62,842 nucleotides of DNA, from positions 1 through 62,842 of the forward strand of contig NZ_AUAT01000015.1 of assembly GCF_000428865.1 (NCBI RefSeq). The letters run 5' to 3'. Positions 16,848 through 25,933 of this stretch are shown in pieces (position 1 is the first letter of the stretch; each line of letters begins with the position of its first letter). The translations under genes and the position numbers were made by a program. The notes below the pieces were generated by a model that had not been told where the DNA came from, did not search any database, and saw nothing but the letters and a program-made list of their open reading frames with translations. This DNA is from Eremococcus coleocola DSM 15696. Lineage in GTDB: Bacteria > Bacillota > Bacilli > Lactobacillales > Aerococcaceae.

Positions 16848-17444
16848 ATGACAATAGGACAATTGGCTGGCATGATTGCAGCCCTTGCCTTTGCAGTTTT
16901 GGTAGTTTTCTTATGTATCAATTTATCAAAACTAGCTAAGGTAATGTCAGATTTGAAGGAAACCGTGAAGCGGGTCAACACAACTCTTGATGTGGTGACC
17001 AAAGATGTGGACAACTTGTCCATTGAGGTTGAAGGCCTATTAAATAAAGCCAACAGCTTAGTGGATGATGTCAATGGTAAACTAGGTAAAACTGATCCTT
17101 TATTTACCGCCATTGGTGATTTAGGTGTGACCGTATCTGATTTGAATGATTCTACTAAGAATATGACGTCTAATTTATTCGATTCAGTGGCAAAACGCAA
17201 TAAATCAAAAATCAGTAAATTTGTGACTGCAACCCAAGCATTTTCAAATATTCGGGGTCGGTCCAATAAGAAAGCTCAAAATGTCGTAGTTAAGAATGCC
17301 AATCAAGGCGTTGAATCATTAAGTCAAATGGCTGATCAAGCGAGTCAAGCTCAAGTTGAAGCCAAGGCGGCTGAAGACCAGTTGAAAGCTTTTATCAAAA
17401 CAGCTCCTTCAAAAACAGCGGGCGAGATTCGAATTAAACAATAA
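16848..17444 (+). CDS. ytxG: DUF948 membrane protein, YtxG-like
   Basis: This is a 198-residue protein. One N-terminal helix (about 5-28) is followed by a long coiled coil with heptad-type runs such as LSKLAKVMSDLKETVKRVNT and DVDNLSIEVEGLLNKANSL. This is the DUF948 pattern seen in B. subtilis YtxG, a general-stress protein of unknown mechanism. The ATG at 16848 follows AAGGAG. The YtxH-like gene starts 64 bp later and ccpA lies beyond, as in the ytxG-ytxH neighbourhood of Bacillus. Confidence 0.85.
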   Translation: MTIGQLAGMIAALAFAVLVVFLCINLSKLAKVMSDLKETVKRVNTTLDVVTKDVDNLSIEVEGLLNKANSLVDDVNGKLGKTDPLFTAIGDLGVTVSDLNDSTKNMTSNLFDSVAKRNKSKISKFVTATQAFSNIRGRSNKKAQNVVVKNANQGVESLSQMADQASQAQVEAKAAEDQLKAFIKTAPSKTAGEIRIKQ

Positions 17445-17508
17445 TAATCAATAAGGAAGGACAGAACTTGTCCTAATCAAAATGCTTAAAAAATAGGAGG
17501 AAATTATT

Positions 17509-18057
17509 ATGGCTAAAAAAGATGGTGGATTTTTCTTAGGTGCGTTATTTGGTGCAGCAATTGCAGGTGCAAGTGCTTTACTATTTGCCCCTAAATCTGG
17601 TGAAGAATTAAGAGAAGACTTAAATCGTGAATTAGATGACTGGTTAGACCGTGCCAGCGAATATACTGATCGTGCAGTTGAACGTGGCGTAGACTTGTAT
17701 GATGCCGCTGCTGAAGCAACCCAGGATATTAAAGTTAATTTAAAATATAATGCCGATCAATTAAAATCACGTTTAGATGAATCAACAAAAGAATATGGTC
17801 AAAATTTCCAAAACTTTAAAGATACTGCCAAAGATAAATTTAATCAAGTGAGTCAAGATGCTCAAGCTGGCGCAGAACTGCTTAAAGAAGAAGGTCAACG
17901 TGTTGCAGGCGACTTGAATGCAGCTAAGGATATTGTGTTAGAAACTGCTGCAGAACAATTCGACAAAGCTAGCGATGACGTAGCAGATGCCAAAGATAAA
18001 GCAAAAGAAGTTGTTCAAGATACTAAGGATGCTGTTGAAGAATCCTTAGAAAAATAA
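17509..18057 (+). CDS. ytxH: YtxH-domain protein
   Basis: This 182-residue protein starts MAKKDGGFFLGALFGAAIAGASALLFAPKSGEELRE. The short glycine-rich membrane segment and APKSGEELR signature of the YtxH family occupy its first 35 residues, followed by a long charged amphipathic helix region. TAGGAGG precedes the ATG. In bacilli the family is tied to general stress and the envelope, but its biochemical role is unknown. It is probably co-transcribed with the preceding DUF948 gene. Confidence 0.88.
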   Translation: MAKKDGGFFLGALFGAAIAGASALLFAPKSGEELREDLNRELDDWLDRASEYTDRAVERGVDLYDAAAEATQDIKVNLKYNADQLKSRLDESTKEYGQNFQNFKDTAKDKFNQVSQDAQAGAELLKEEGQRVAGDLNAAKDIVLETAAEQFDKASDDVADAKDKAKEVVQDTKDAVEESLEK

Positions 18058-18073
18058 GAAGTTAATATCTTAT

Positions 18074-18160
18074 ATTTTGAGCCCTAAGTAATTGTGGTTT
18101 CAAGCCAAACCCTTGGTTTTTGATGCCCATAGAAACTTAGGGTTTTTTTAGGCTCAAAAT
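18074..18160 (+). terminator. Nested hairpins: terminator with an alternative outer stem
   Basis: CCCTAAGT (18082-18089) pairs with ACTTAGGG (18135-18142) and is followed by seven Ts, forming a terminator with a long loop that holds a small CCAA…TTGG stem. An outer pairing, ATTTTGAGCC (18074-18083) with GGCTCAAAAT (18151-18160), shares two C residues with the inner stem, so the two outer folds partly exclude each other. Confidence 0.6.
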
Positions 18161-18188
18161 AAGATTGACAAGTAAGTCTTTTAGATAA

Positions 18189-18213
18189 TGAAACCTCATT
18201 TTCATTGGTTTCA
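18189..18213. repeat. Dyad TGAAACC…GGTTTCA upstream of ccpA
   Basis: This is a perfect 7-bp dyad with an 11-bp centre, about 170 bp upstream of the ccpA promoter. It could be an operator or part of an RNA; no binding protein is suggested by sequence alone. The rest of 18161-18370 is AT-rich with no gene. Confidence 0.35.
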
Positions 18214-18376
18214 AGTGGAAATTTAGTTTTCATTATTTTGCTATAAAAATTAGATAAAAACCTGAAAATTTATCATTTAGAGTGTAAGATTTATCACAGA
18301 AAATTAGACTGAAATATGATACTATCATGATTAAATTCTTTCATATTAAGCCTATCCTTAAGGCAATATAATGAAA

Positions 18377-18390
18377 ATAAAGCGCTTGCA
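18377..18390 (+). promoter_or_regulatory. cre site (CcpA operator) at the ccpA promoter
   Basis: ATAAAGCGCTTGCA matches 11 of 14 positions of the ideal cre palindrome TGAAAGCGCTTTCA. It overlaps the -35 box of the ccpA promoter, so autorepression is expected. Confidence 0.65.
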
Positions 18391-18414
18391 CTAGCCTGAT
18401 AACTGTGCTATTAT
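18386..18414 (+). promoter_or_regulatory. ccpA promoter
   Basis: TTGCAC (18386-18391), a 17-bp spacer and TATTAT (18409-18414) lie 36 bp before the ccpA start. Confidence 0.6.
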
Positions 18415-18450
18415 AAATCTAAATTAGTAGACAAAAGGTAGGGGGATACC

Positions 18451-19455
18451 ATGGATAATAAAACAACAATTACAATATATGATGTTGCTCGTGAAGCTGG
18501 CGTTTCTATGGCAACTGTATCTCGGGTTGTGAATGGCAATCCAAATGTTAAACCATCAACACGTAAAAAGGTGTCTGATGTAATTGATCGTCTTAATTAC
18601 CGTCCTAATGCAGTGGCGCGGGGTTTAGCATCTAAGAAGACCACTACAGTTGGAGTTATTATTCCAAGTGTAACCAATCTCTTCTTCTCATCATTAGCTC
18701 GAGGAATTGACGATATTGCTACTATGTATAAATATAATATTATTCTTGCTAACTCAGATGAAAATCCTGAAAAAGAAATCGCCGTGTTCCAAACACTCTT
18801 GGCAAAACAAGTTGATGGAATTATTTTCATGGGTTATGATGTGAATGATCAAATTCGGGCTGAAATTGAACGGTCCTATACACCGGTGGTTTTTGCAGGA
18901 ACAGCGACAGGCAATAAGGGTGACTTCTACTCAGTCAATATTGATGATGAATCAGCGGTTAAAGATGTGGCCCTTAAATTATTAGATATGGGTGCTAAAC
19001 CAGCTATTTTAACTGGTCCAGACCATCTATTGAGTAACGCAGAACGTATTAAGGGATACAAAGCTGCTTATAAAGAAGCTGGTAAAGAAGTCAATGAAAG
19101 CTTAATTATGCCAACCAGCCATAATTATAAGTCAGCGCCTGCCTTAGTGGATGAATTGTTAGCTGAAAAAGCAGACTCAGTCATTGTTACGCATGATGAT
19201 ATGGCAGCAGCTGTTTTGAATGAGGTAATTATTCGAGGATTAAAAGTGCCTGAAGAATTTCAAGTAATTGCCAGTCACAACTCAGTGATGACTGAATTGG
19301 TTCGACCTCAATTAACTTCTATTGAGTTACCGCTTTATGATATTGGTGCAGTGGCTATGCGGCTTCTAACCAAGATTATGAATTCTGAAGAAGTCGATGA
19401 AAAGAAAGTGATTTTACCACATAAAATTAAAGAACGGGGTACGACTCGCTTTTAA
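18451..19455 (+). CDS. ccpA: Catabolite control protein A (LacI family)
   Basis: This 334-residue regulator binds cre sites when complexed with Ser-phosphorylated HPr and mediates carbon catabolite control. The LacI helix-turn-helix is IYDVAREAGVSMATVSRVVNG (about 9-29), with the hinge helix NAVARGLASKK near 53-63. The effector domain begins TTTVGVIIPSVTNLFFSSLARGIDD. Length, the cre site in its own promoter and its location beside the ytxG/ytxH-like genes all support CcpA over other LacI members. GGTAGGGGG precedes the ATG. Confidence 0.93.
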   Translation: MDNKTTITIYDVAREAGVSMATVSRVVNGNPNVKPSTRKKVSDVIDRLNYRPNAVARGLASKKTTTVGVIIPSVTNLFFSSLARGIDDIATMYKYNIILANSDENPEKEIAVFQTLLAKQVDGIIFMGYDVNDQIRAEIERSYTPVVFAGTATGNKGDFYSVNIDDESAVKDVALKLLDMGAKPAILTGPDHLLSNAERIKGYKAAYKEAGKEVNESLIMPTSHNYKSAPALVDELLAEKADSVIVTHDDMAAAVLNEVIIRGLKVPEEFQVIASHNSVMTELVRPQLTSIELPLYDIGAVAMRLLTKIMNSEEVDEKKVILPHKIKERGTTRF

Positions 19456-19467
19456 AAGTTAAGGATA

Positions 19468-19500
19468 AGTCCAGCAGTGTGAAACTGCTGGACTTTTTTA
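19468..19500 (+). terminator. ccpA terminator
   Basis: AAGTCCAGCAGT pairs with ACTGCTGGACTT, followed by six Ts. Confidence 0.85.
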
Positions 19501-19576
19501 TTTGTATTTTAACTTTGATGATCTTTACTCAGTGACCAAGTTCAAATTTTCTCTCTTGATATTTTAATAGTAATAC

Positions 19577-19611
19577 AAAAACAGCTGAGACCTAATGAGT
19601 CTCAGCTGAGG
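19577..19611 (-). terminator. Terminator of the class A PBP gene
   Basis: CAGCTGAGAC and GTCTCAGCTG form a perfect stem. Read on the minus strand it is followed by TTTTTG. Confidence 0.7.
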
Positions 19612-19682
19612 ATGGCAGGTCCATGCTGTGAAAGTATGACTTTTTGCAGCTTATCCCTGTGTTTTACTATATAAATAGTTAA

Positions 19683-22600
19683 TTAGGGTGTATCAGTATC
19701 GGTGGTATCCGTCTCGCTAGAATCAGTTTCTTCACTGGTTTGACTTTCGTCACCGGTGCTTTCGGTTTCTGAAGTAGATTCCGTCTGTTCAGTATCTTGG
19801 CCTTCTCTTTGACGTTGGGCAGCTTGTTGGGCTGAAATAATTGAGTTCCAGAAATGGGCCACTTCGTCATCGGTTGCACCAATCATGAAGTTCATATCGA
19901 GCTTAGGTGCTCCTTTAGAAGCCTTAAAGAGGTCTTCTCTTAATGGGCCTGTCATTTGGATTTGATAGCCACTCACTTGAGCAATTCCCGGTTGAGTCCC
20001 AGTTTGTTCAAGAATTTTGGCTTTCACAACAGAGGAAGGTTGGTCGAAAGTACGGTCTGTGCCAAAGATTTCTGGCCGGATGGCATAGAGGTCATTTACA
20101 ATTTTAGCCCAATAAATTTGAGACCGAACTGATTCACGGTCAAAGCCATCGTTAATATCAATAGTGTATTGTGCGTAACGACTATCATAACCAATCCATG
20201 AGCCAATTGTAATCGATGGGGTGGAAGCTAGGAACCAAACATCTTTAGAGTTTTCAGAAATTCCTGATTTAGCAATCCAATCCCCGGGAACCGTTTTATT
20301 GGCATTTGCGGTCCGACCGGTTCCTTCGGTAAAGGTGTCGCGCAACATATCAATCATTAAATAATTAGAATCTTCATTAAAGACTTTTACAGGCTCAGCA
20401 TTTTCTTCGAAAAGAACGTTCCCCGCACCGTCTTCGATTTTTTCAATTAGATGGCCATTCCGGTAATAACCACCGTTAGCAAAGGTAGTAAAGGCACGTG
20501 TTTCTTCAAATACGGTCGGTCCTGTTGTAACCCCACCAATAGCAAAAGCTAAATTACCCGTATCTTCTTCGGTATAAGAATCGACAGTATTAAAGCCCAT
20601 TTTTTCAAGATAATCAATGATGTTGATGCCTTTATCCTGCATGGTCTTATAAATTTTAACCGCAGGTAGGTTATCAGAACGGTAGAGGGCGACACGAGCA
20701 GTTAGATAATTATTGGAAATAGTATTTCCGTAATTGGTTGGTGCCCATGTTGAGCCATCTTCAAAGGTTTGGACAAAAGCTGTATCAGGAATGATTGATG
20801 AAGGGGTAATGATATTATTTTCAATGGCTGGACCGTAAACAGCTAGAGGTTTGATGGTTGAACCAGGTGACCGGCGCATTTTGAAGGCGTGGTCAATCTG
20901 ATTATTATCATAGTCAGTTCCGGCCACAAATCCTAGAACTTTGCCACTTGCATTATCAATGACAACCATTCCAGTTTGAACTTTTTCAACATAATAGGTG
21001 TTTTCACCCGTTTCAGGATCTGTATAGACCCCATCATAGGTGGCACCGAGTTGGTCTTCGTATTCTTTGGCAGAAACTTGAAGTTGGTCATAAATTTCTT
21101 TGTCGATCGTTGAATAGACCTTGTAACCCGAAGTTTTAAGTTCCTGTTCAGCGGCAAAATAATATTCATTATACCAATCAACATCAGCCCAAACTTGTTT
21201 CCAGGAGGCGCCATCTTTTTCGATATTAATTAACATCAATCGTTCTATGGCGGCATTCATAACTGCCTGGTATAGATAGGATTGGCGGGCAACTGTGGTC
21301 GGTTTACCCGGGGTAAAATCCTTTGTAATGTCGTAAGTAAGGGCGTCTTCATATTCGGTTTTATCAATTTTTTTGGCTCGATACATCCGGTAAAGAACTT
21401 CCTTCATCCGGTTAACCCCAGCTTCAAGGTCAGGACGGACTTGTCCCGTTTGTTCATAAGGGGTGTAGGAATAAGGATCCTGTGGTAGACCTGCCAAGAA
21501 GGCGGCCTGGTTAAGATTGACATCTTTGGCACTTACTCCGAAAATTCCTTCAGCGGCCGCATTAATTCCGGCAATATTTTCACCTGAATTATTCCGACCA
21601 AATGGTGAAATATTTAGATAAGAGGTCAAAATTTCATCTTTTGAGAAATACTTATCTACACGCAGTGCTAAAAGAATTTCATTTGCTTTACGGAAGAAGG
21701 TCACGTCGTCCGTCAGTAACTGTTGTTTGACTAATTGTTGGGTAATAGTTGACCCACCAGTACCAGAACCTGTAAAGAGGGTTTCTAACCCCGCTCGGAG
21801 GATTGCTTTAGGTACAATACCAGGATGTTCATAGAAATATTCATCCTCAGTTGCGATGAAACCGTCAATAATGTAGGGTGATACTTGATCTAGAGTGGTG
21901 ACATTTCGCACCACATCCGTTTGAATTTTGGCAATCGGATTACCATCACCGTAGAATAAGACGGATTGTTGGTCATATTGGTTTAGTTTGGTCGCCATTT
22001 CTTCTTTGCTTGGTGGTTCTGTATCTTTCACTAAGTGGGCAAAATAGCCGATACCAGCTCCACCAGCAAAGATACCTGCAAGGATTAAGGCTAAAATCAA
22101 CCATAAAAATAATTTAGAAACCACATTAAAGGCAATATTAAAGGCAAAAATCAGTTTCTCTTTTAAAGTTCTAGGCTCTTGCCTTGTTTCTTGCATAGAA
22201 GCTTTTTTGTTATTATGGTTTCGGCCTTTACGATGGCGGGTCCGTGACCGCTGACTGGTCATAGGAGGAACCACCACTAAGTCAGCATTTGAATCAGAAC
22301 TATGATTTAATTCTTCGTCTGAGTTGTGCCTAAGCCCTGGTTTAGGGGTAGGCTGATTAGCTGCTTCTTCAGTGTCTGTAGCATTCTTTTGCCTTACTTC
22401 ATCATCAACTATTATTGGTGGACTGGATAATTTGTCATTATTTTCCATAGTTTCATCAGTTTCTAGTGTATTGTCACTAGAGGTGGATGTCTGTCCTGGT
22501 TGGCTAGCTTCATTATCTAGTAAAGACTCATCTGCAAGGGGACCGTGCTTGGTGCTAGTATTAACTGTATTTTTAGTTATTTCTATATCTTGGCTTGATT

Positions 22601-23093
22601 TTTGCGACGGTTCACTGAGTCTGGGTTTGTCTTCTTCAGGATGGATAGCTAGGTCGCTAGCTTTCCCCCCCAGATTTTCTTGGGGTGACTCCACTTTTTT
22701 ATTTACTGCAGCTAAGTCCGCTTCTTCCAAACGTAAGCGTCTTTCTTTTTCTTGAGCTATTTGTTCGGGGCTTGGTCTTTTTGCAGACTTTAGTTTACTA
22801 GCGTCTTTGCGTTGACGTTTACCAGTTAAGGAGAAAGCAGGGTCCTTTTTGAGTGATTGGTCAATATCGGAGGCATGATTATCAGCTGATGTATGGTTTG
22901 TTTCAGTATTAAAAATTGAATCTCCGGTAATAAATTGTTTAAATTGAGAAAAAGTTGAGTGTCTTTGGTTTTGAACCGTCTCATCCTGCTTATTCTTCTT
23001 ACCTTGCTGGGTATTTAGTTGCTTTTCAAGAGAGTCTGAGGGCCCTTCATGATAGCCTTTATTTGAGTTTTGACCGTCATTTTTTTCAGACAT
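19683..23093 (-). CDS. Bifunctional class A penicillin-binding protein with long cytoplasmic N-terminus
   Basis: This 1136-residue peptidoglycan polymerase and cross-linker has a charged, low-complexity cytoplasmic region of about 315 residues, one membrane helix (about 325-352), then a GT51 glycosyltransferase with EDEYFYEHPGI (about 416) and GGSTITQQLVKQ. The transpeptidase follows with SPGSTIKP (about 741; the STIK serine is the nucleophile), SDN (about 807) and KSG (about 939). The third motif reads AKSGISE where most class A PBPs have KTGTT. This suggests the PBP2a/PBP1b branch with an Ile variant. Usual family members are about 700-800 residues, so the tail is an unusual extension. A Ser/Thr/Glu-rich C-terminal tail ends the protein. 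Confidence 0.92.
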   Translation of the reverse strand: MSEKNDGQNSNKGYHEGPSDSLEKQLNTQQGKKNKQDETVQNQRHSTFSQFKQFITGDSIFNTETNHTSADNHASDIDQSLKKDPAFSLTGKRQRKDASKLKSAKRPSPEQIAQEKERRLRLEEADLAAVNKKVESPQENLGGKASDLAIHPEEDKPRLSEPSQKSSQDIEITKNTVNTSTKHGPLADESLLDNEASQPGQTSTSSDNTLETDETMENNDKLSSPPIIVDDEVRQKNATDTEEAANQPTPKPGLRHNSDEELNHSSDSNADLVVVPPMTSQRSRTRHRKGRNHNNKKASMQETRQEPRTLKEKLIFAFNIAFNVVSKLFLWLILALILAGIFAGGAGIGYFAHLVKDTEPPSKEEMATKLNQYDQQSVLFYGDGNPIAKIQTDVVRNVTTLDQVSPYIIDGFIATEDEYFYEHPGIVPKAILRAGLETLFTGSGTGGSTITQQLVKQQLLTDDVTFFRKANEILLALRVDKYFSKDEILTSYLNISPFGRNNSGENIAGINAAAEGIFGVSAKDVNLNQAAFLAGLPQDPYSYTPYEQTGQVRPDLEAGVNRMKEVLYRMYRAKKIDKTEYEDALTYDITKDFTPGKPTTVARQSYLYQAVMNAAIERLMLINIEKDGASWKQVWADVDWYNEYYFAAEQELKTSGYKVYSTIDKEIYDQLQVSAKEYEDQLGATYDGVYTDPETGENTYYVEKVQTGMVVIDNASGKVLGFVAGTDYDNNQIDHAFKMRRSPGSTIKPLAVYGPAIENNIITPSSIIPDTAFVQTFEDGSTWAPTNYGNTISNNYLTARVALYRSDNLPAVKIYKTMQDKGINIIDYLEKMGFNTVDSYTEEDTGNLAFAIGGVTTGPTVFEETRAFTTFANGGYYRNGHLIEKIEDGAGNVLFEENAEPVKVFNEDSNYLMIDMLRDTFTEGTGRTANANKTVPGDWIAKSGISENSKDVWFLASTPSITIGSWIGYDSRYAQYTIDINDGFDRESVRSQIYWAKIVNDLYAIRPEIFGTDRTFDQPSSVVKAKILEQTGTQPGIAQVSGYQIQMTGPLREDLFKASKGAPKLDMNFMIGATDDEVAHFWNSIISAQQAAQRQREGQDTEQTESTSETESTGDESQTSEETDSSETDTTDTDTP

Positions 23094-23127
23094 TCAATCA
23101 CCTCTTTTTGATAAATTTGTAATCAGC

Positions 23128-24102
23128 TTAATCAGTTTCTTGACTGTCTTTCAATGATTCACCAAGGGCATTTAAACGAGTTTCCCATTCTTCAGTTGAT
23201 AGACCGTGTTCAGCCACATAACGATTACGTGGGTGGCGGCGACATTCAGGACTACACCCCCGTACATATTTATGTTCATTTTCTTCAGAACAAAGGATTT
23301 GTTCATTACAGAAAGGATTTGCACAATTTACATAGCGTTCACATGGACTGCCATCAAAATAGTCTTTGCCGATGACGGTTGGTTCGACGTGGTTGATTGG
23401 CACTGCAATCCGTTCATCAAAGACATACATTTTTCCTTCCCAGAGGTCACCTTGAACTTCAGGATCTTTACCATAGGTATCAATTCCACCGTGTAATTGG
23501 CCAACATCTTTAAAGCCTTCACGAACCATCCAGCCTGAGAATTTTTCACAGCGGATACCACCAGTACAATATACAACGACCCGTTTTTCCATGAATTTTT
23601 CTTTATTATCACGGACCCATTGTGGAAGTTCGCGGAAGTTACGGATATCAGGGCGGACAGCTCCTTTAAAGTGTCCTAGGTCATATTCATAATCATTCCG
23701 AGTATCTAGGACGATGGTATCTTCATCCAAAATAGCATCACGGAATTCTTTAGGGGATAGGTATTGACCTGTGGTAGTATGAGGGTCGATATCATCTTCT
23801 AAGTTAAGCGATACGATTTCTTCTCGCGGACGGACAAACATTTTCTTATGGGCATAGCCGTCTGCTTCATCTTCCTTGAACCAAAGGTCTTCAAAGCCTG
23901 GTAAAGAGTGGACATAATCTTTGTATTGTTGAGTTTGTTCAACTGTACCTGAAACGGTACCGTTGATACCTTCTTTACCCACGAGAACACGCCCCTTTAG
24001 GCCAATAGATTTACAGAAGACTAACATTTCTTTAGCAAAGCTTTCTGGGTCCTCGATAGTTTGATATTTATAATATAAAAGTACACGATAATCTTTAGAC
24101 AT
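23128..24102 (-). CDS. trhO: tRNA uridine(34) hydroxylase, rhodanese type
   Basis: This 324-residue enzyme of the YceA/YbfQ family adds the oxygen for 5-hydroxyuridine at the tRNA wobble position. An N-terminal ferredoxin-like domain ([14 protein letters not shown]…[19 protein letters not shown]) is followed by a rhodanese domain with active Cys in [15 protein letters not shown]. The C-terminal cysteine cluster ([18 protein letters not shown]…[10 protein letters not shown]) probably binds zinc. The ATG at 24102 follows AAGGAGG; an upstream ATG in frame at 24129 lies ahead of the ribosome site. It sits alone behind the PBP gene on the same strand. Confidence 0.93.
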   Translation of the reverse strand: MSKDYRVLLYYKYQTIEDPESFAKEMLVFCKSIGLKGRVLVGKEGINGTVSGTVEQTQQYKDYVHSLPGFEDLWFKEDEADGYAHKKMFVRPREEIVSLNLEDDIDPHTTTGQYLSPKEFRDAILDEDTIVLDTRNDYEYDLGHFKGAVRPDIRNFRELPQWVRDNKEKFMEKRVVVYCTGGIRCEKFSGWMVREGFKDVGQLHGGIDTYGKDPEVQGDLWEGKMYVFDERIAVPINHVEPTVIGKDYFDGSPCERYVNCANPFCNEQILCSEENEHKYVRGCSPECRRHPRNRYVAEHGLSTEEWETRLNALGESLKDSQETD

Positions 24103-24438
24103 TTTAATATTTCCTCCTTGCAGCTGCAAACTGCATTAATCTAACTATAGATTATACCTAAACTTAGCATTTGTCACAAGCCAAGGGTTGTCCTGTAATG
24201 GAAATGAAACCTGTCTTAAAAAAATAGTAGAAATTTTGGATGAAGTTTTAAGAAAAATTCAAAAGCTAAAAAGATTAGAAAGAGTTAAATTTTAATAGTC
24301 TATTAAAGTTTCCACCCGACTTACTTTTATAGCCATGACTTATCCTGATTGAGTCTGGGATTTGTTTAAATCACTAGGATACCACTCTGGATTAAAGTCT
24401 GTTATAATAGACAAAAACCAAAGGTAAGGAGGGATCCA
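24103..24438. other. Intergenic region with the lipid kinase promoter
   Basis: Only one element is clear: an extended -10 box TGTTATAAT at 24400-24408, without a good -35 box, serving the plus-strand lipid kinase gene. The rest is AT-rich. I see no RNA gene or open frame of interest. Confidence 0.5.
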
Positions 24439-25374
24439 ATGTTAAGCAGGGTCTTATTAATTGTTAATCCAACCGCGGGACGAGGCTTGGCGGTTAGCTA
24501 TAGTCAAGATTTGAAGCGGGTCTTAGAAGACAACCATCAATCCAAGATTCAAGTTCGTATTACTCAAGCTGAAGGCGATGCCACCGAATGGGCTAAGAAT
24601 GCGTTTGGAGATGGTTTTGACACCGTAATTTGTTTAGGGGGAGATGGGACCGTCCGGGAAACTGTTCAAGGTCTGATTCAAAATCCAGACCGTCCGTATT
24701 TTGCTTTTATTCCCATGGGTACCGTCAATGATTTAGCGCGGGCCTTGGGTTATTCTTTGAATCCTGCCACAGCCATTAAAGAGATGGCGAAAGTGAAAAC
24801 TGGCAACTTAGATATTGGTTTAGTCAATAATTCCTTGGCTTTTATTAATGTGGTAGCCTTAGGGGTGATTCCAGAGTCAGTCATGTCAACTTCATCTGAC
24901 GATAAGAATCGTTTAGGCCCTTTAGCTTATTTTTTAGATGGTTTTAACGCTTTCTTCTCAGAAAAGGGCTATGAGTTAAAAATTACAGATGACCAAGACC
25001 AGGTCCACAGCTTGATGTCGAATTTAGTTCTAATCGGTTTGACAAATTCAATTGGTGGCTTTGAAGCAGCTTTACCAGAAGCTAGTTATGATGATGGCCT
25101 TTTTCATTTAATTGCGGTCAAAGGTAAGACACCACTTGATACGATTCGGGCTGCCATTCAGAAAAAACAAAACCTATTCAAATTACCTAAGGAGAATTTA
25201 TTACAGCTCAATTCCAAGTTCTTTTTGATTGAATCTAAAGCAAGTAGTGAGTTAGCAGCTAATATTGATGGCGATGCTGGGCCTGGCTTGCCTCTCAAAT
25301 TAGAGCTTTTAGCCTCTGCCTTAACTGTCCTAATTCCTGACCAAAGTAAATCAAAACCATTCTTTCTTCCCTAG
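24439..25374 (+). CDS. Diacylglycerol/lipid kinase (YegS/DagK family)
   Basis: This 311-residue soluble lipid kinase of the DAGK catalytic family probably phosphorylates diacylglycerol released by lipoteichoic acid synthesis. Conserved blocks are VNPTAGRGLA (about 9), the nucleotide loop CLGGDGTVRETVQGL (about 65-79), FIPMGTVNDLAR (about 94), and the acidic INIDGDAGPGLPLKLELL near the end. GAGG precedes the ATG. It resembles DagK of Gram-positive bacteria, but other lipid substrates are possible. Confidence 0.88.
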   Translation: MLSRVLLIVNPTAGRGLAVSYSQDLKRVLEDNHQSKIQVRITQAEGDATEWAKNAFGDGFDTVICLGGDGTVRETVQGLIQNPDRPYFAFIPMGTVNDLARALGYSLNPATAIKEMAKVKTGNLDIGLVNNSLAFINVVALGVIPESVMSTSSDDKNRLGPLAYFLDGFNAFFSEKGYELKITDDQDQVHSLMSNLVLIGLTNSIGGFEAALPEASYDDGLFHLIAVKGKTPLDTIRAAIQKKQNLFKLPKENLLQLNSKFFLIESKASSELAANIDGDAGPGLPLKLELLASALTVLIPDQSKSKPFFLP

Positions 25375-25512
25375 ACTTGAAGAAGTTTACATAATATATT
25401 CACATATTCCTGGTATTATCAGCTTTGAAAGCCTATTCTTAGCTAATAAAAGCAAGGTATGATATAATTATATAAACAACTGTGGCCAGGGATTGAAGAA
25501 AGTAGGGATCAC

Positions 25513-25857
25513 ATGGTTCAAGTAACTAAGAAGCAACAGACCTTAATTGAAACAGAGTTGCGTCGAGGCACGAGCAAGTCTCGCATTGCTACCCTATTAG
25601 GAGTAGACTATGATGAGTGTATTGAGTTGATTGATCGGGTGAAAACTAAGATACGCCCTACAGTTGGAGATATTATTCGATTTACCTTTCGTGGTTCGAA
25701 AATGGTTGGAACCATCGTTAAATTATTAACCAATTCCGCTGTTGTAGAAATTGATTGGGATAAATCAGACTCTGCCATGAAAGATATTTGTGAAGATCGG
25801 ACGATTGTCAATTTTAAAGATATTGTTGATTTTGTTTTCCAAGTCGATGAAGAATAA
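25513..25857 (+). CDS. Small protein with HTH-like start and DUF2187 domain
   Basis: This 114-residue protein has a helical first half (ETELRRGTSKSRIATLLGVDYDECIELIDR) that resembles a helix-turn-helix. The second half (VGDIIRFTFRGSKMVGTIVKLLTNSAVVEIDW…DRTIVNFKDI) matches the small KOW/SH3-like DUF2187 fold known in YkvS proteins. The joining of the two is what stands out; most DUF2187 proteins are about 60 residues. The function is unknown. A terminator follows at once. Confidence 0.7.
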   Translation: MVQVTKKQQTLIETELRRGTSKSRIATLLGVDYDECIELIDRVKTKIRPTVGDIIRFTFRGSKMVGTIVKLLTNSAVVEIDWDKSDSAMKDICEDRTIVNFKDIVDFVFQVDEE

Positions 25858-25858
25858 A

Positions 25859-25902
25859 AATAGCCCAAAACCCAGTCTTTTTTGACTTTGGATTTTGGGC
25901 TT
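25859..25902. terminator. Bidirectional terminator
   Basis: AGCCCAAAA pairs with TTTTGGGCTT between convergent genes. Confidence 0.7.
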
Positions 25903-25933
25903 ATATTTTGGGATATTATCTAGGAAGAACAAG

